Source: Porites lobata
Lineage: Eukaryota; Cnidaria; Anthozoa; Scleractinia; Poritidae
NCBI GenBank assembly: GCA_942486035.1
Contig: CALNXK010000104.1
Location: forward strand, 1,422,501 to 1,486,500
Direction: 5' to 3'
Length of the DNA: 64,000 nt
Position numbers and translations under genes: made by a program. Each line of letters starts with the position of its first letter. Positions within the stretch are counted from its first letter, which is position 1. The notes beneath the pieces are model-generated. The model saw only the letters and a program-made list of their open reading frames with translations, was not told the DNA's origin and did no database searches. Of the stretch, positions 23,243-36,700 are shown piece after piece.

Positions 23243-26200
23243 ATGGCAAATTACAAGCTACTGTTGGCTCTTTTACTGGCTACAACTGCATCATTTGTGG
23301 CAGGCAGAAGCCTCTACTTGTTGGAAAGAAGTTCTGTAAGTGATAAAAACTTAACACTCGTTAATATACGGATAAAATAATAACTTTATTGTATCGGACA
23401 ATCCTTATCTGATTTTGGTGTAAGAATACTTGCCATCTTTCTTGACATGAATGTGTTTGATTCAGTTGTGAACAATTTGGTATTCCTATAAATGTGTAAT
23501 TGAATATTTTAAAAAAATATTTTTTTAACCGTCACCCTAACAGCCCAAAGTTCCTGCGTATTCCAATAAAAATAGCAATAATAGAGAGAAGAAGTCGTTA
23601 CGTCACGTTGCCATGGTAGCAAAATTTTGCGTGACAACAAACCGATAAAGTCACTTAAAAGTCTATTCGCACGATTTCAAACTTCACCGATCTTATTCAA
23701 TTTCATTTAATTTGCCAATTCTTGGCGAAATTTTCTTTAGGACCGTATCTATCCTTATCTAAGTTTAGAAAAAGACAGCGACAATTTTTGTGGTGTGTTC
23801 ACCTACTCCATAAAGCGGGCTCGTGAGATTAGAATGTTTCATGTTGTATAGTGCAACGGCGACAAAGCAATGTACAAAATAGCGTAATGCACGTGCAAAG
23901 TTGTTGTTTGTTCATTCATATAAACATATTACTTTTTGCCGTTCTCCTTGCGTCGCCGTCGTTGTTGGTTTTGTTGTCATCCAGAAATAGTGCTACCATG
24001 GTAACGTGACGTCCCACTTCTCCTCTTTATTAAACATAATAATAAGCGCGCGGTGGACGATGGGAAGAGAGGAATTTCCCTCTTCCAATCGTTCCCCGCG
24101 CACTTCCTTTTTCCACTCTCCTCAGCCTCCTAACGACTCAAAGAGGCGTCTGAGGGGGAGCACGCTAAGGAAAAAAAAGGGTTAAAAATCGGCCATAAAT
24201 TTGTCCAAACTCTTTTTTAAAATATGCATGGAATGTTACCAATATCTCTTTAAGTATAGAAGATAACGAGTTGAGACTTTCGCTGTTGTATTTTTCTGAA
24301 GTTATTGTTTGAAATTCTTCATTTTTTGGATGAGTACTGCGCATGACCAAAAAACCCGTTTTGTGACGTCACAAAAAATGAAATTTGAGAATTCAAATCG
24401 GACAAGTCCTTCAATTTTATGAGTAATGTATTTCTGCAAAGTATCACAGTTTCAGGTTACATACCTACGAAGATTTTAATTGGCCACTAGAGAGTCTCGT
24501 GACTGGTAACCCCTGAAACGATATCCAAAATATTCCTGAAATCAAGTATTTTGCTTGTATTAGTTTCAGTTGCATGCCTTTAAAAGAAACAAAGTTATAG
24601 CCTCAAGAATTCAAAAAATTATGGTGCCAATCACGCCCCCACGGAATCTGTTGCCCGCTCAGCCTAAAAAAAACAGCGTTTTAAGAAAGGCGCGGCTCCG
24701 TATTAGCCGATAAAGGAACCTTTAGCGCCCCAAAAAACAGCCCCGTAGTGCAGTCTCACGCACAATCTCATATGGCCAATATGGAGGCCAACTGGAAAAA
24801 CTGGAGTGGTAACCTCTGGGGGGAAGCGCGGAGCGTTAACCTGCTCGTCATTGTTTCCTATAAGTTTAAATGCTTCTAATTTGTAATTTGTTCATATGTT
24901 CCGATGAACACTGTTGGCGGTTAACGTTGTTGGCTAATAGTCGTCTCATGTAATGTAATCCGGAATACAGCTCAAGGAATCCGAATACCACTAAAGATTT
25001 GAATCCAGAATCCAAGTTCCTCTCACAAAGACTCCGGAATCAAGAACCCGCGGCTTGGGATCCAGAATCCAAGACTGCTTTGGATTCCATTATATGGGGC
25101 GATAATAGTGAAAATTAAATTCTTGATAATTCGTAGGATTTGTTTGATGATGTCGACTCTGATGAAGATGGCTTTGTGACGCCAGAAGAGCTTGCAAAAT
25201 ATCTGAAAATGACAAGCCCCGAGACCGGTAAGAACTTCAGCATTATTGCCTCTCAGTATGTGGCAGCTGTAGATTCCGGTGATCAGGATGGAAAACTTAA
25301 TCGAGAAGGTATGGATTAGTAGACTGATAAACTTCTGCAATAGAGAGGAGAAGTGTGACGTCACGTTACCATAGTAGCACTATTTCTGGATGACAACAAA
25401 ACCAACGACGACGGCGACGGCAAGGAGAGCGGCAAAAAATAATATGCTTATATTAACAAACAACAACTATGCACGTGCGTCACGCTATTTTGTGCATTTC
25501 TTTGCCGTCGTTGCACCGCTACGACATGAAACGTCCTAAGTTCGCGAGCCCGCGTTATGGAGCAGGTGAACACAACCCTAAAATTGTCGCTTTCTTTTTC
25601 TAAACTTAGATAACGATAGATACGGTCGCGAAGAAAATTTCGCCAAAATTTGCCAAATTAAATGAAACTGAATAAGATCGGTGAAGTTTGAAATAGTGCG
25701 AGTAGACTTTAAGTGACTTATCAGTTTGTTGTCATCCAAAAATTTTGCTACCATAGCAACATGACGTAACGACTTGTCCTCTCTATTGTCAGTACGATTT
25801 AGAAGTATTGCTTTGGCTTTGCCGCTGGAAAATTTGCTGGTGATGTCCGAAATCCTGGCTTTTGGAATCTGGAATATAGCTCAAGGAATCCAGAATCCCA
25901 CTAATGATTGGAACTGAAAACCAGTACCTGGAATCCGGAATCCACTGAGTGGAATCCAGAATCCAAGACTCTTGGATTCCCTTACCACGGGCGAATTGGT
26001 TAATATTACATCCTGCGTAGAAGATGCAGGGTTTTTTAGAGGGAAGGGAAAATTCTCGAGGACGCGTGCGCGCCCCAGGGAAGAAAAGGGCCTGCTTTTC
26101 CTCTTCGTGTGTTTCCCTCTTCACGAGCTCCATAACAAACTTACCTGCCATGTACTCTATGAGATAGAATTCTATATGAACCAGACAAATTTCGAGTTCT

Positions 26201-27480
26201 GCCAGCTTTTACTCTTTTTTTATTATTCATTAAAAATATTTATTTATTCTTTCTTTTATCTGAGAACGTCGGAAGGTCATGGATGCTCTTGTAAAGGATG
26301 ACTTTCAACCTTGCAAGAAGGGGGGGGGGATGGGGGGGCTTTGGTGGGGGGTGAATGGCATCCACCAAAATCGTCCCTTTTTCAAAATGGCCTCGAGGCA
26401 AAACTTCCTCCTTTTCAGTGGCTGAATAGCTGTTCACTATTTCTCAGAACCTTTTGGTCAAACTTTTGGTAGCGCCCGAGTTTCATTTTTCTTTTGTTTA
26501 AAGGAAGAGAATTCAAACACTAGAAAGCTGAGAAAAAAATTTCTTTTCCGACCTCCAGGTGAGAATCGAACTCACGACCCTCCGAGTTTTAGTTGTTTGT
26601 TTCTTTGTTTGTTTGTTTTTATTAATATTATTACTTTCAAGCTTTTGCTTTTGCTTTTGCCAGAGGCCCGGGAGACTCGGAAATGGCCTATTGATTAAAG
26701 TTGCATTTCAAGTTATACAAAAACAACAATCTTTATCGTGCTCTTGATACAAAAGTGTAAAGACATTAAAAGGAAAAAATTGTCAAAAAAAGAGAGAGAG
26801 CACAGCCACTCAGAAATAACAAAAGCTAATCGCGCTGATTGGCTGGTCCGTGCGCAAAGGTAACTAGATATCAAAGTTGCTATAAATAAACAAATTCACA
26901 CAAAAACACACAAAGAAGAAATAATTATATAAGCTGTAACAAAAAAACAAATACACAAACGAATAAACAAAGAAGCAAGATGAAACAACGGCTGTGCCCA
27001 CAATTAGCTGCATATAAAGTACACCAATCAGCAGTATTTGGAGATGACAGATTCTCTTAAAAGCTTTTTAAAGCGAAGACAACTCGCAGATTTTAAATCT
27101 TCTTTAATGGCATTCCCGAGTTTAGCCACACTGAGACGGATTCAGACGGATTTATTCGAGTGTTCAACGTGTTTTTCGTTTGTTTGAGAGGTCAAACAAG
27201 GAAACGAAAACGATAAGGGAGGGGGTGTGAGGAAGATCGTTTTCTCGTTTGACTTCGGTTCAGCTTTCGTACGACTGTATACTTTACTTTTCGAAACACA
27301 AACAAAAAAAAACTGTCAGCTACGCAGTCTATACATACAATTGGTATAATATGGCTATAGGCTACTATAGTCTTTGGCTATACGTACTGGATATACGAAA
27401 TGGAAACTGCATGATGATTACATGTAGCGATGTTTTGATTTTTACTTGCAGAATTTAGCAAGTTGCCCTTACAAGAGTAA
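23243..27480 (+). CDS. Secreted mini EF-hand protein, gene B1
   Basis: Coding exons are 23243-23335, 25137-25308 and 27452-27480, predicting 97 residues. Exon 1 encodes a signal peptide (MANYKLLLALLLATTASFVA) followed by GRSLYLLERSS. Exon 2 carries a fully canonical first EF loop, D-S-D-E-D-G-F-V-T-P-E-E (residues 38-49), then a second, looser loop D-S-G-D-Q-D-G-K-L-N-R-E. Exon 3 completes it with GEFSKLPLQE and a stop. Donors are GTAAGT and GTATGG; acceptors are TTCGTAG and TTACTTGCAG. The first loop has all acidic positions needed for calcium; the second has an extra residue and its status is uncertain. No enzymatic domain is present, so a small secreted calcium-binding role is the most that can be inferred. 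Confidence 0.75.
23580..24031 (+). mobile_element. MITE family 1 (AATAGAGAGGAGAAG ends), B1 intron 1
   Basis: The left end AATAGAGAGAAGAAGTCG with TTACGTCACGTTGCCATGG pairs with the right end CCATGGTAACGTGACGTC then CTTCTCCTC, giving inverted ends of roughly 60 bp around about 330 bp without coding capacity. Copies occur at 34080-34526, 25340-25787 and 42953-43404; the latter two are in the opposite orientation. Confidence 0.75.
24955..25095. repeat. GGAATCC-rich repeat upstream of B1 exon 2
   Basis: Irregular runs of GGAATCC, GAATCCAGAATCCAAG and GACTCCGGAATC occupy about 140 bases ending some 40 bases before exon 2. A related block lies 3' of exon 2 at 25855-25985 in the same orientation, sharing TACAGCTCAAGGAATCC-like and CCAGAATCCAAGACT segments. 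The pair is conserved around exon 2 of B2 and B3. Confidence 0.6.
25340..25787 (-). mobile_element. MITE family 1, inverted copy in B1 intron 2
   Basis: It starts AATAGAGAGGAGAAGTGTG and ends CTTGTCCTCTCTATT, matching the reverse complement of the 23580-24031 element. B2 lacks it: its sequence reads TTTTGCAATTGTTAGTAC at 35873-35890, which looks like an empty or cleanly excised site, while B3 has it (42953-43404). Confidence 0.75.
26530..26640 (-). repeat. tRNA-derived SINE-like fragment (B1)
   Basis: On the minus strand the stretch reads CGTGAGTTCGATTCTCACC, containing a perfect RNA polymerase III B box (GTTCGATTC). A convincing A box is not visible, so only the tRNA-like 3' half seems to remain. 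Copies sit at about 36655-36725 (B box mutated) and 44235-44305. Confidence 0.5.
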
Positions 27481-27594
27481 ATCAGCATCCAGTCTTCAGA
27501 GCCAATGGAAGATTTATTGTGGTTCAAGTATAAAGTGAAGAAAAGGGTCTTTTGCAACTTTTCCAGTTTTATTAAATGTCGATTGACTAATTAA

Positions 27595-27600
27595 AATAAA
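27595..27600 (+). terminator. Polyadenylation signal of gene B1
   Basis: AATAAA lies about 115 bases after the stop codon; the same position is kept in B2 (37676-37681) and B3 (45771-45776). Confidence 0.65.
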
Positions 27601-30600
27601 ACGTCAGTAAATAATTTGGGTGTCTAATTGTTTGTTTGCGCTGGCGACTTCCTTCTATTACCTCACTAGTAAAACTACGTATGTAAAGTGACATAACGTA
27701 ATTATAACAAACGTATAAATAATAATATTGATATTGTAAAAACTATCTAAAAGAAAGTATACTCTCTTGTTAACTTATAACACATTTAAGTCTCATAAAT
27801 ATTTGATTAGTATGACATTTTCCGACGGCACCACAAGCGGTTTTGTAAATAATCCCTGAAAAGCTTAGTCCTAGGAGAGTGTAATTTCGACATCTCAGGT
27901 CTGTATTTGAGTACTATTAATATTTTAAACTTTGTAGTTGGCGCGTCCTGTCAACGGATATCAGCATTTTTCTACATGTGATTCATATTAGGTCTATTTG
28001 TATCTATTTGTTACTAAAATCTCAGTGAGATAACTAAAATTAGATCAATAAAGAAAATGGTAGATGACCTGTTGTTCTTAAAAGAAGAAAGAAGAGTTGG
28101 ACGAATCAAGTAGAAGTTTTCCGAGGACAGAGGTTGAATTTGAGGGAAAGTGCATGAGCTTTCCAAACAGAATATATATAGATTTTTTTTTCTTTTTAGA
28201 ATATTGCAAAGTAAATTCACAACCACGACTATTCGTTGCTAAAATACTGTTCGCCAAATCAAAACCCGCTGGACTACTACGTTGCGTTAATCTAATTGCT
28301 AACTGTTGTCATAGAAAAGTGAAAAAAAAAGCAATTGGAAAACGCCAAGGAGGAATATATTAGGCAGGATCACTATATTGGGAGTATTTGGTCTGACGAA
28401 ATAATGAAATTCAATAACAAAACATTTTTCACGTTCAAATCTACCTTTTCTTCAGCGAGGTGAAGTAAAAATAGATCATTATACTATAGATGAATATTAT
28501 GAAAATCTACCAAATGTTGTTTTCCATATACTTCATATTATAATTTATTTAAATGGAAAATTTTCAGGAAAAGGTAAAATTTCCTTGGTATCTAGTTTGA
28601 GGCTATACTTCGAATAGGAAGAACTGTACGTTTCCATTCATTCTTGTTTAAATATCCAAAGTTTTGAACAAGGTAAGCTTTAGATAACTTTTACTCAAAT
28701 CTCGGTAATTTCTATAGTAGTGACACATATTTTGTTCCTATAATATTTGAAAATATCGAAGAATTAACTATATATAAACCACAACACTGCAGGAAGCAGG
28801 CATTTATCGTTCAATACGTAGCCATGGAACCTCGAAATAACGAACCTCCATGTATTGAATTCCTCGGTATAAAAACTATTTTCTTTACCCCCAGTGATAG
28901 TAATGAGGGGTACTATATTTGAAAAAGAACCTCGATAAAGTGGAAACTCTCCATAACGAAGGGTTTTGTTACATCGGGGCTCTTTTTCATAATTATTTTA
29001 CTATTACTGGGATAAAGAACTTGAAATCGTTCTTTACACCGCGAGGACTGCGTTATAAAGTGGCTCATTACTATATCGGGGTTCCATTGTATAACAAAAC
29101 CTCGTTAAGGCGAACAAATTTTGCCAATTCCTTTGCCCTTCGTTGTATTGAGGTTCTACCCTCATCATAAATTAACGGTTTAACTCTTATATAGCAGCCT
29201 GATCAGCTTAACGCAAATCTTAGAGGTTCATTTTCTTGTTGATGTTCTTGGTTTCCAGTCGTACCCGGCTTAGTTCTGTCCTCTCTCTCTCTCTCTCTCT
29301 TTTGTAATCGTTCTACCGCCTTTAAACTCAAAATTTTTTCTTATTTTTAAAGAGTCACTATTCATTGGCTTGTTATCACTGATGTGTAAGTTTTTTTAAA
29401 TCAAAATTTGTAGACTTATATATTTGCATGTAAAAAAAAACCCTTAACCTTAAAATTCTTTGCCAAGCCTTTTCAGATCTGGAACTAGTTAAAACATTTA
29501 ATAACCTTTGACCAAAATAAAAAGTGTTTGAGGAAATGGAAATATATTCTTGCGAAGTTCTTTTTTGACCTTTAAGTCTAAATTCATATTTGCAAATCAA
29601 GTCGTAAACAATGAATCTTATTAAAACGTGCCGACAGCTGGGCCTTAACAATTAAGGAAAACTTCAGTCAAGACAAAATTGATCATAATGGACAAATTTA
29701 ACTCAGCAATGGGACAGGCGGCCTAAAAAAGAGAAAAACGTAGTCAACGTAAACTTGATAGCACTCTTGAGCTCGATTGTTGAAAACAAATTAATAAAAC
29801 TGAATGGGTTTTGAAATATTTGTCACGGAGGAAGAACTAAGGTTACGTGAAGTTAAAGACAAGCGGTTCCCGACTCTTAAGAGCCTCCTCACGAACTTAC
29901 TAAAAGAAAAATTCTTCGCTCACTCGTGGTCTTGAGCTGATGAACTACTGAATTACCAAAAAATATCAACTGAAGATGCTTATGACAAAAGCTGTTGTCT
30001 TTGATTGGTTCCTAACTATAGAGAAGTACACTTTTTAGAGGATTTCATGAAAAGTGTACTTGAAAACATCTGCAAATTCAAAGTAGCCCTTATACCCATA
30101 AACTAATAATTACTTATGACTCAGCAAACATCCCAGTGATATTCTCTGGAACCCTTCTTATCCTGGCATCTAATATCCATAGCTATAACACCAGATTTGT
30201 AATTAACCTCAACTTTCATAGACCAACGAAATCATCAAGTAATGATATCGAATTTCCCTTTGTAATTTTTTGAATCTAAAATCGAAACTATTCCCTCTGA
30301 ATTAAAACAAAAATACTAATGTACCTGGGGAAATGGGATTGCATTCAGAATGAACGAACTGATTGGAGTAGTAACGCAATACACAAGACAATTATCTCCT
30401 TCAACTACCCCGAAATCCAATGTATTCCATTTTTCCACAAGGAAAAAAATCATCCCCCCCTAAACAACTGGAAAAATCATTTTAAAATTCTCAAACTTTT
30501 ATATTGAACCAATGACTCCAACCCTCTGTATTAAGCCGTTTGTGGGTGGCTGGATTTTGAAGAAAGGGACTGAAATACTGAATGAAGACTGAAGGAACGG

Positions 30601-31736
30601 CTTTTAACCAAGACCATGATCACCCGCTTAAACCGAGCGCGCACCACGGGAGCTAACTCAGTTTTCATTTGATTCGTGGTCACATTATTGTAGCTAGCAT
30701 TTTATTATGCCCAGGGCGCGGGTTTTACTATTATCCATGCAGTGACAGTGACGTCCAGCACAACAAACCGTATCAGACAACAGAGTTGCTAAATTCACTT
30801 CCTTCTTAACATAGGTGGACCGTGATTTCATTAAATGTTTCTGGGGATAGTCCTATGATGGGCCTTGTTTGATTGTTTGTATTGTTATTAACTGTTTTAA
30901 GTATTTGGGGCTGTAATGTGTAATTTTCTAAGTTTTAAAGACAATGTAAATTCAACAAAACATAACACGAAAATGTTTTATACAAATTGTGGACATTTTG
31001 AGTTATTTCTAAAGAATGGTTAATTTAGCCATCAATTTTATTCTATTGCTGGCGAACTTTAACGCGCGCTAAATGCGTGTATCACACTTTAAGCTGTCAT
31101 CGTACTTTACGGTCACTGCCTTGAATTTCCTTTAATTCAATTTGAACAAACGTCGTTCGCAAAATTTTATGAAAATTGGGCACATTATTCTCCATGTTGG
31201 GGCGTCAAGTTCCGTCGAAGACCGCAGAAATTGCCATGGGAACTTAGTTTGAAAAAAAAATGGAAAGAGCCCAGAATGACACAAAACCTTTTGTGAATCA
31301 TTAGTCTGTAGGTTTCTAAAACACTTCAGACGAAGTTGAGTCCACTGTTCCACACGACTGTTACGTTGCACTTCATATAGGACAGACCTATAATATATAC
31401 TAGTGCAGTGCAAATCTATTGTTCTGGCTCATTAGCATTACTAGTGTCCCATGTGAAGTTCGACGTTTCGTTTGACCATGGTCCTAGTCTGAGCAGGAGT
31501 GATACGTAGCGAGCAAACCTGATGGAAAAAAGGTTCAGTTTACGTTCAAACTGCTTAGGGGGTCTAAAGTCTGAGCTTTCATCTTTGCGATGTTAACAGA
31601 ACTAGCGACTTGTTAATTACCCAGGGGCAGTCAACGAGAATATAGTTCAAAACCACTTAAATATAGCATTGTTGAAGGTATTTTAGTATTTTTAAAAACG
31701 GTAGATATAGGCATATTTTCATCCCTTAAACATTTT
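27601..31736. other. 3' flank of gene B1, no genes recognised
   Basis: These 4.1 kb are conserved with the B2 3' flank but show no domain or splice structure. The block 28817-29165 holds an inverted-end element: GGAACCTCGAAATAACGAACC at the left, GTTGTATTGAGGTTC at the right, with many GAACCTCGATAAAG motifs inside, typical of a mariner/pogo-type relic. A (CT)n run lies at 29280-29300. Open frames (28014-28363, 29376-29651, 31132-31413) are not maintained as proteins between copies. Confidence 0.5.
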
Positions 31737-31784
31737 CAACAACCATCGAACGCCATTTCTACTTTCCCGAAAAACTGAAATAAG
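31735..31784 (+). other. Probable 5' non-coding exon of gene B2 (donor at 31785)
   Basis: It is nearly identical to the B1 exon and ends GAAATAAG before GTAAGTTTGC. The intron runs to the acceptor TTTATGAATTGCAG ending at 33716. Sequence upstream of this exon differs from that of B1, so the promoters may differ. Confidence 0.55.
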
Positions 31785-33740
31785 GTAAGTTTGCTATTAA
31801 CTTTTAGTTCAGTTAACGGCCCGAATTAAAGAAAGTTTTAGTGGATTTTTCTCGTGATCACACTTTGGAATTTTACGTACAATTCAAACTAGAGCAAACG
31901 CTGTTAAGACCCTTCATTCATGAAGGCAATGGAAGCGCTATTTTTTTTTCTACTCTGAAAGGCGGCTTGTTTTCATACTAACATTTACACTTAGATTCAG
32001 GATTTCATCCCGTATTCACAGAATAAAAAGTTCTGTGGGTTAAGAGTGCGGTCCAAAGTTTGGATGCAAGTACCTAGATCTTTCCCCGCAGACTTCACAG
32101 TTAAAAACTCCTTGCGCTGCAAAATAAACAGCACCAAAGGAAAGCATGTCACAGTTTAGTAAGTAAAAAATACAAATAAGGAATAAATTTGATAATTCCT
32201 TCGCGTATTTCATATGAACCTTTATAGCAAAACTAACTTCACCATCAACAAATGTCCCGATACACAACTTGTTTGAGCCCACAAAATTTTACCTAACCTT
32301 TGGTCTTAAAATCAGTTAACGTTCTCCTTGGTTCTTGCAGTCGTCCTAAGAAAAGCTGAAGAAGAAAAAAATCGAGAAGGCTTATGAAAGGCACTAGCTA
32401 AAAGCCATACAATTCGTTTATAACATGGAAAATAATCATAAATGAGGATATAAACGTGAAATAAAAAAATTCAAAAAGCGACAGAATAAAAGGGGTTTAA
32501 GTTTTGACCCTACGTATTTCATAGGGTCAGATCTGAAGCGAGTGCACTACCGACCAGGGGAGATGGAAGTAGAGTGAAGATTTCTGCACTGATTGTTGTG
32601 ATACTACGAAATGACTAATGCTTTTAACGTAGACACACACAAATATACTGACTAATGTACAAGGAATTTGGTCCATAATGAAAAAAGTCGTCAATGTTCA
32701 AAGAGATCCGTTTTTGCTGAAGTCGCAATCAAGCTTGCCAATAAAGGAATTAAAATTGCCATGCTGACCCACATCGATAAGAAAAGCTCCAGAAACCCCA
32801 GATTCACGGGTGCAGAACCTTTTGAGAAGTATAATATGTCCTCAGCTGATGGACTTTCGCGTGGGTTATTACGATGAAGTCAATTCTATCAAAGTTAATT
32901 AAAATAGAATGGTTGGGAAACCCTTTGTTATAGGTTTTTGTTCGCTTTTTGGACCTGACCTTGCACAACGTTCAATAGCATTCCTATCATTTTGAAGTTA
33001 CTGACCAATAGAAACATTGGATTAAATTATTCAGTTATAATGTGTTAACAGGAAACAAAGGATTGTGCCAGTCAGGGAGCTCCCAACATAACCTACAGCA
33101 CCATTGTTTTCAACTTTGATGTTTGCCGGGTTTCCTCACCAGTCTCCTCTACTTCCTATGATTCTATGTACCTTTTGAAAACAAGCAGCATGAGTGTCTT
33201 TACGCGTGAAAAACCGATCAGAAACCTTCCAGTAGAAATATTCGTTTTCCCGATAATTAGAGATTTCTTGATAGTTCGGCTTAAATTGATCCATAAAAAA
33301 ACTATTTCTTTTTTCAGTTTTTATCAAATATAGTGATGTGAAATGAGATAAATATATACAAGAAAACGTCAGTACCATCGCGACATTCACACCTACATTC
33401 TTTATGGTATGAAGAATTATGTAGATCGAGGGGGTATTATCCACTGAGGCTGAAGGCTGAGGTGGACAGCAGCCTACGAGTTCTACATAATTCTTCATAT
33501 CATACTTATTCTCCTTAAAAGGAGAATACAATGATTGTTTTATTAATGCACAATGTAAAATATTCCTAAGTTCATTATCATTACCATCATCATCATCATC
33601 ATCATCATCACCATTATCATTATCATCATCAGTTTGATTCATTTGCGTCCAAAAAGCCTCGTTTCTTTTTCTTATTCTAACAACTGTTCTCTAAAACCAC
33701 AATTTATGAATTGCAGCTCACCGTAAAATTAAACTTCCTT

Positions 33741-36700
33741 ATGGCAAATTACAAGCTACTGTTGGCTCTTTTAATGGCTACAACTGCGTCATTTGTGGCA
33801 GGCAGAAGCCTCTACTTGTTGGAAAGAAGTTCTGTAAGTGATAAAAACTTAACAGTCATTAATAAACGGATAATAGAATAACTTTATTGTCCCGAATAAT
33901 TCAGATCTGATTGTGACGTAAGAGTACTTGTTATCTTTCTTGACATGAATTTTTTTGATTTAGTAGTGAACAATTTAGTATTCCTATAATTGAGTAAATG
34001 AATATTTTTTAAGCGTCACCCTTATTGCCCAAAGTTCCTGCGCAGCTCCTCTCTGGGTGTTCCAATAAAAATGGCAATAATAGAGAGGAGAAGTCGTTAC
34101 GTCACGTTGCTATGGTAGCAAAATTTTTGGATGACAACAAACCGATAAAGTCACTTAAAAGTCTACTCGCACTATTTCAAACTTCACCGATCTTATTCAG
34201 TTTCATTTAATTTGGCAAATCTTGGCGAAATTTTTCTTTAGGACCGTATCTATCCTTTTCTAAGTTAAGAAAAAGACAACGACAATTTTTGTGGTGTGTC
34301 CACCTACTCCATAAAGCGAACTCGTGAAATTAGGATGTTTCATGTTGTAGAGTGCAACGGCGGCAAAGAAATGTACAAAATAGCGTGATGCACGTGCAAA
34401 GTTGTTGTTTTTTCATATAAACATATTAATTTTTGTCGTTCTCCTTACCTTCACCGTCGTTGTTGGTTTTGTTGTCATCCAGAAATAGTGCTACCATGGT
34501 AACGTGACCTCACACTTCTCTCTATTAAAAATAAAAATAAGCGCGCGGTGGACGATGGGAAGAGGGGAAAGGCGGAAGGCCTCTCGTCCTCTCTTTCCCC
34601 CTTGCAATCGTTCCCCGCGCATTTCCTTTTTCCACTCTCCTCACGACTCAAAGAGGCGTCTGAGGAAGAGCACGCTGGGGAAGAAAAGTGCGAAAAATCG
34701 GCCATAAACTTGTCCAAACTCTTTTTTAAAATATGCAGGGAATGTTACCAATATCTCTTAAAGTATAGAAGATAATTAGTTAAGACTTTCGCTGTTGTAT
34801 TTTTCTGAAGTTATTGTTTGAAATTCTTCTTTTTTTGGATGACTACTGCGCATGGCCAAAAAGCCCGTTTTGTGACGTCATCAGATGTGACGTCACAAAA
34901 ATGAAATTTGAGAATTCAAATCGGACAAGTCCTTCAATTTTATGTGCACCGTATTTCTGCAAAGTATCACAGTTTCAGGTTACATACCTACGAAGAAGAA
35001 ACCTTTGGGAGTTTTGATTTTTTAATTGGCCACTAGAGAGTCACGTGACTGGTAACCACAGAAACGATATGCAAAATATTCCTGGAATCAAGTATTGTTG
35101 CTTGTATTACTTTCAGTTACATGCCTTTAAAAGAAACAATTTTATAGCCCCAAGAATTCAAAAAATTATTGTCCAAATCACGCCCCACCGAATATTTGAC
35201 TCAGCCTAAAAAAAATGGCGTTTCGAGAAAGGCACAGCTCCGTATTAGCCAATGAAGGAACCCTTAGCGCCCCAAAAAACAGCCCCGTAGTGCAGTCTCA
35301 CGCACAATCTCATATGGCCAATATGGAGGCCAACTGGAAAAACTGAAGTGGTAACCTCCAGAGGGGAATGCAGAGCGTTAACGTGCTTGTCATTGTTTCC
35401 TATACGTTTAAATGCTTCAAATTTGTAATTTGTTTATTTGTTCCGATAAACACTGTTGGCGGTTAACGTTGTTGGCTAATAGTCGCCCCATGTAACGTAA
35501 TCCGGAATACAGCTCAAGAAATCCGAATCCCACTAAAGATTTGAATCCAGAATCCAAGTTCCTCTGACAAAGACTCCGGAATCAAGAACCCGCGGCTTGG
35601 TATCCAGAATCCAAGACTGTCTTGGATTCCATTATAGGGGCGATAATAGTGAAAATTAAATTGTTGATAATTCATAGGATTTGTTTGATGATGTCGACGC
35701 TAATGAAGACGGCTTTGTGACGCCAGAAGAGCTTGCAGAATATCTGAAAATAACAAGCCCTGAGACCGGTAAGAACTTCAGCATTATTGCCTCTCAGTAT
35801 GTGGCAGCTGTAGATTCCGGTGATCAGGATGGAAAACTTAATCGAGAAGGTACGGATTCGTAGACTGATAAACTTTTGCAATTGTTAGTACAATTTAGAA
35901 GTATTGCGTTGGTTTCGCCACATGTAAGAGAATCTGAATGGCGGAATCTGGGAAAATTTTGCCTGTTGGTCTGGAATACGGGAAACATTTGCCTGTGAAA
36001 TTTGGAAACCTGGTCTTTGGAATCTAGAATACAGCTCAAGGAATCCGGAATTCCACTAATGATTATAACTAAAAACCAGTACCTGGAATCCAGAATCCAC
36101 TGTGTGGAATCCAGACAGAATCCAAGACTGTTGGATTCCCTTACCTGGGGCGAATTGGTTATTACATCCCGCGTAGAAGATGCCCGTTTTTTTTTTTTTG
36201 AGAGGGAAGGGAAAAATCTCGAGGACGCGTGCGCTCCCCAGGGAAGAAAAAGCCCCGCCTTTTCCTTTACTCATGTGTTTCCCTCCTCACGCGCTCTATA
36301 AAAAGTTACCCAAGTAACTTGCGCGTGCCATGTACTCTATGGCTATTGAGACAGCATTCTATACGAACCAGACAAATTTCGAGTTCTGCCAGCTGGAGCT
36401 CTTTTTTATTTCCACCTTGCAAGAGGGGGTGGGGGGTAGGGGAGGAGGGGAGGCATTGGTGGAGGATGAATGGCATCCACCAAAATCGTCCCTTTTTCAA
36501 AATGGCTTAGAGGCAAAACTTCCTCCTTTTCAGTGGCTGAATAGCTGTTCATTATTACTCAGAACATTTTGTCAAACTTTCAGTAGATAGCGCCCGAGTT
36601 TCATTTTTCTTTTGTTTAAAGAAGGAGAATTCAAACACTAGAAAGCTCAGAAAAAGATTTCCGAGCTCCGGGTGAGAATCAAACTCACGACCCTCCGAGT

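Larger units (their letters stand above)
21258..31736 (+). repeat. Tandem unit B1 (about 10.5 kb)
   Basis: From CAACAACCATCGATCGC onward the sequence matches the stretch from 31737 (CAACAACCATCGAACGC) for about 10 kb, including the 5' exon, all coding exons, introns and the 3' flank. The left edge of homology coincides closely with the non-coding first exon, so the two copies have unrelated sequence immediately upstream. Copy-specific insertions are listed separately. Confidence 0.85.

Noticed and set aside
26550..26620. A functional tRNA gene
   Set aside because: A perfect B box is present but no convincing A box, cloverleaf or acceptor pairing; best read as a SINE fragment.
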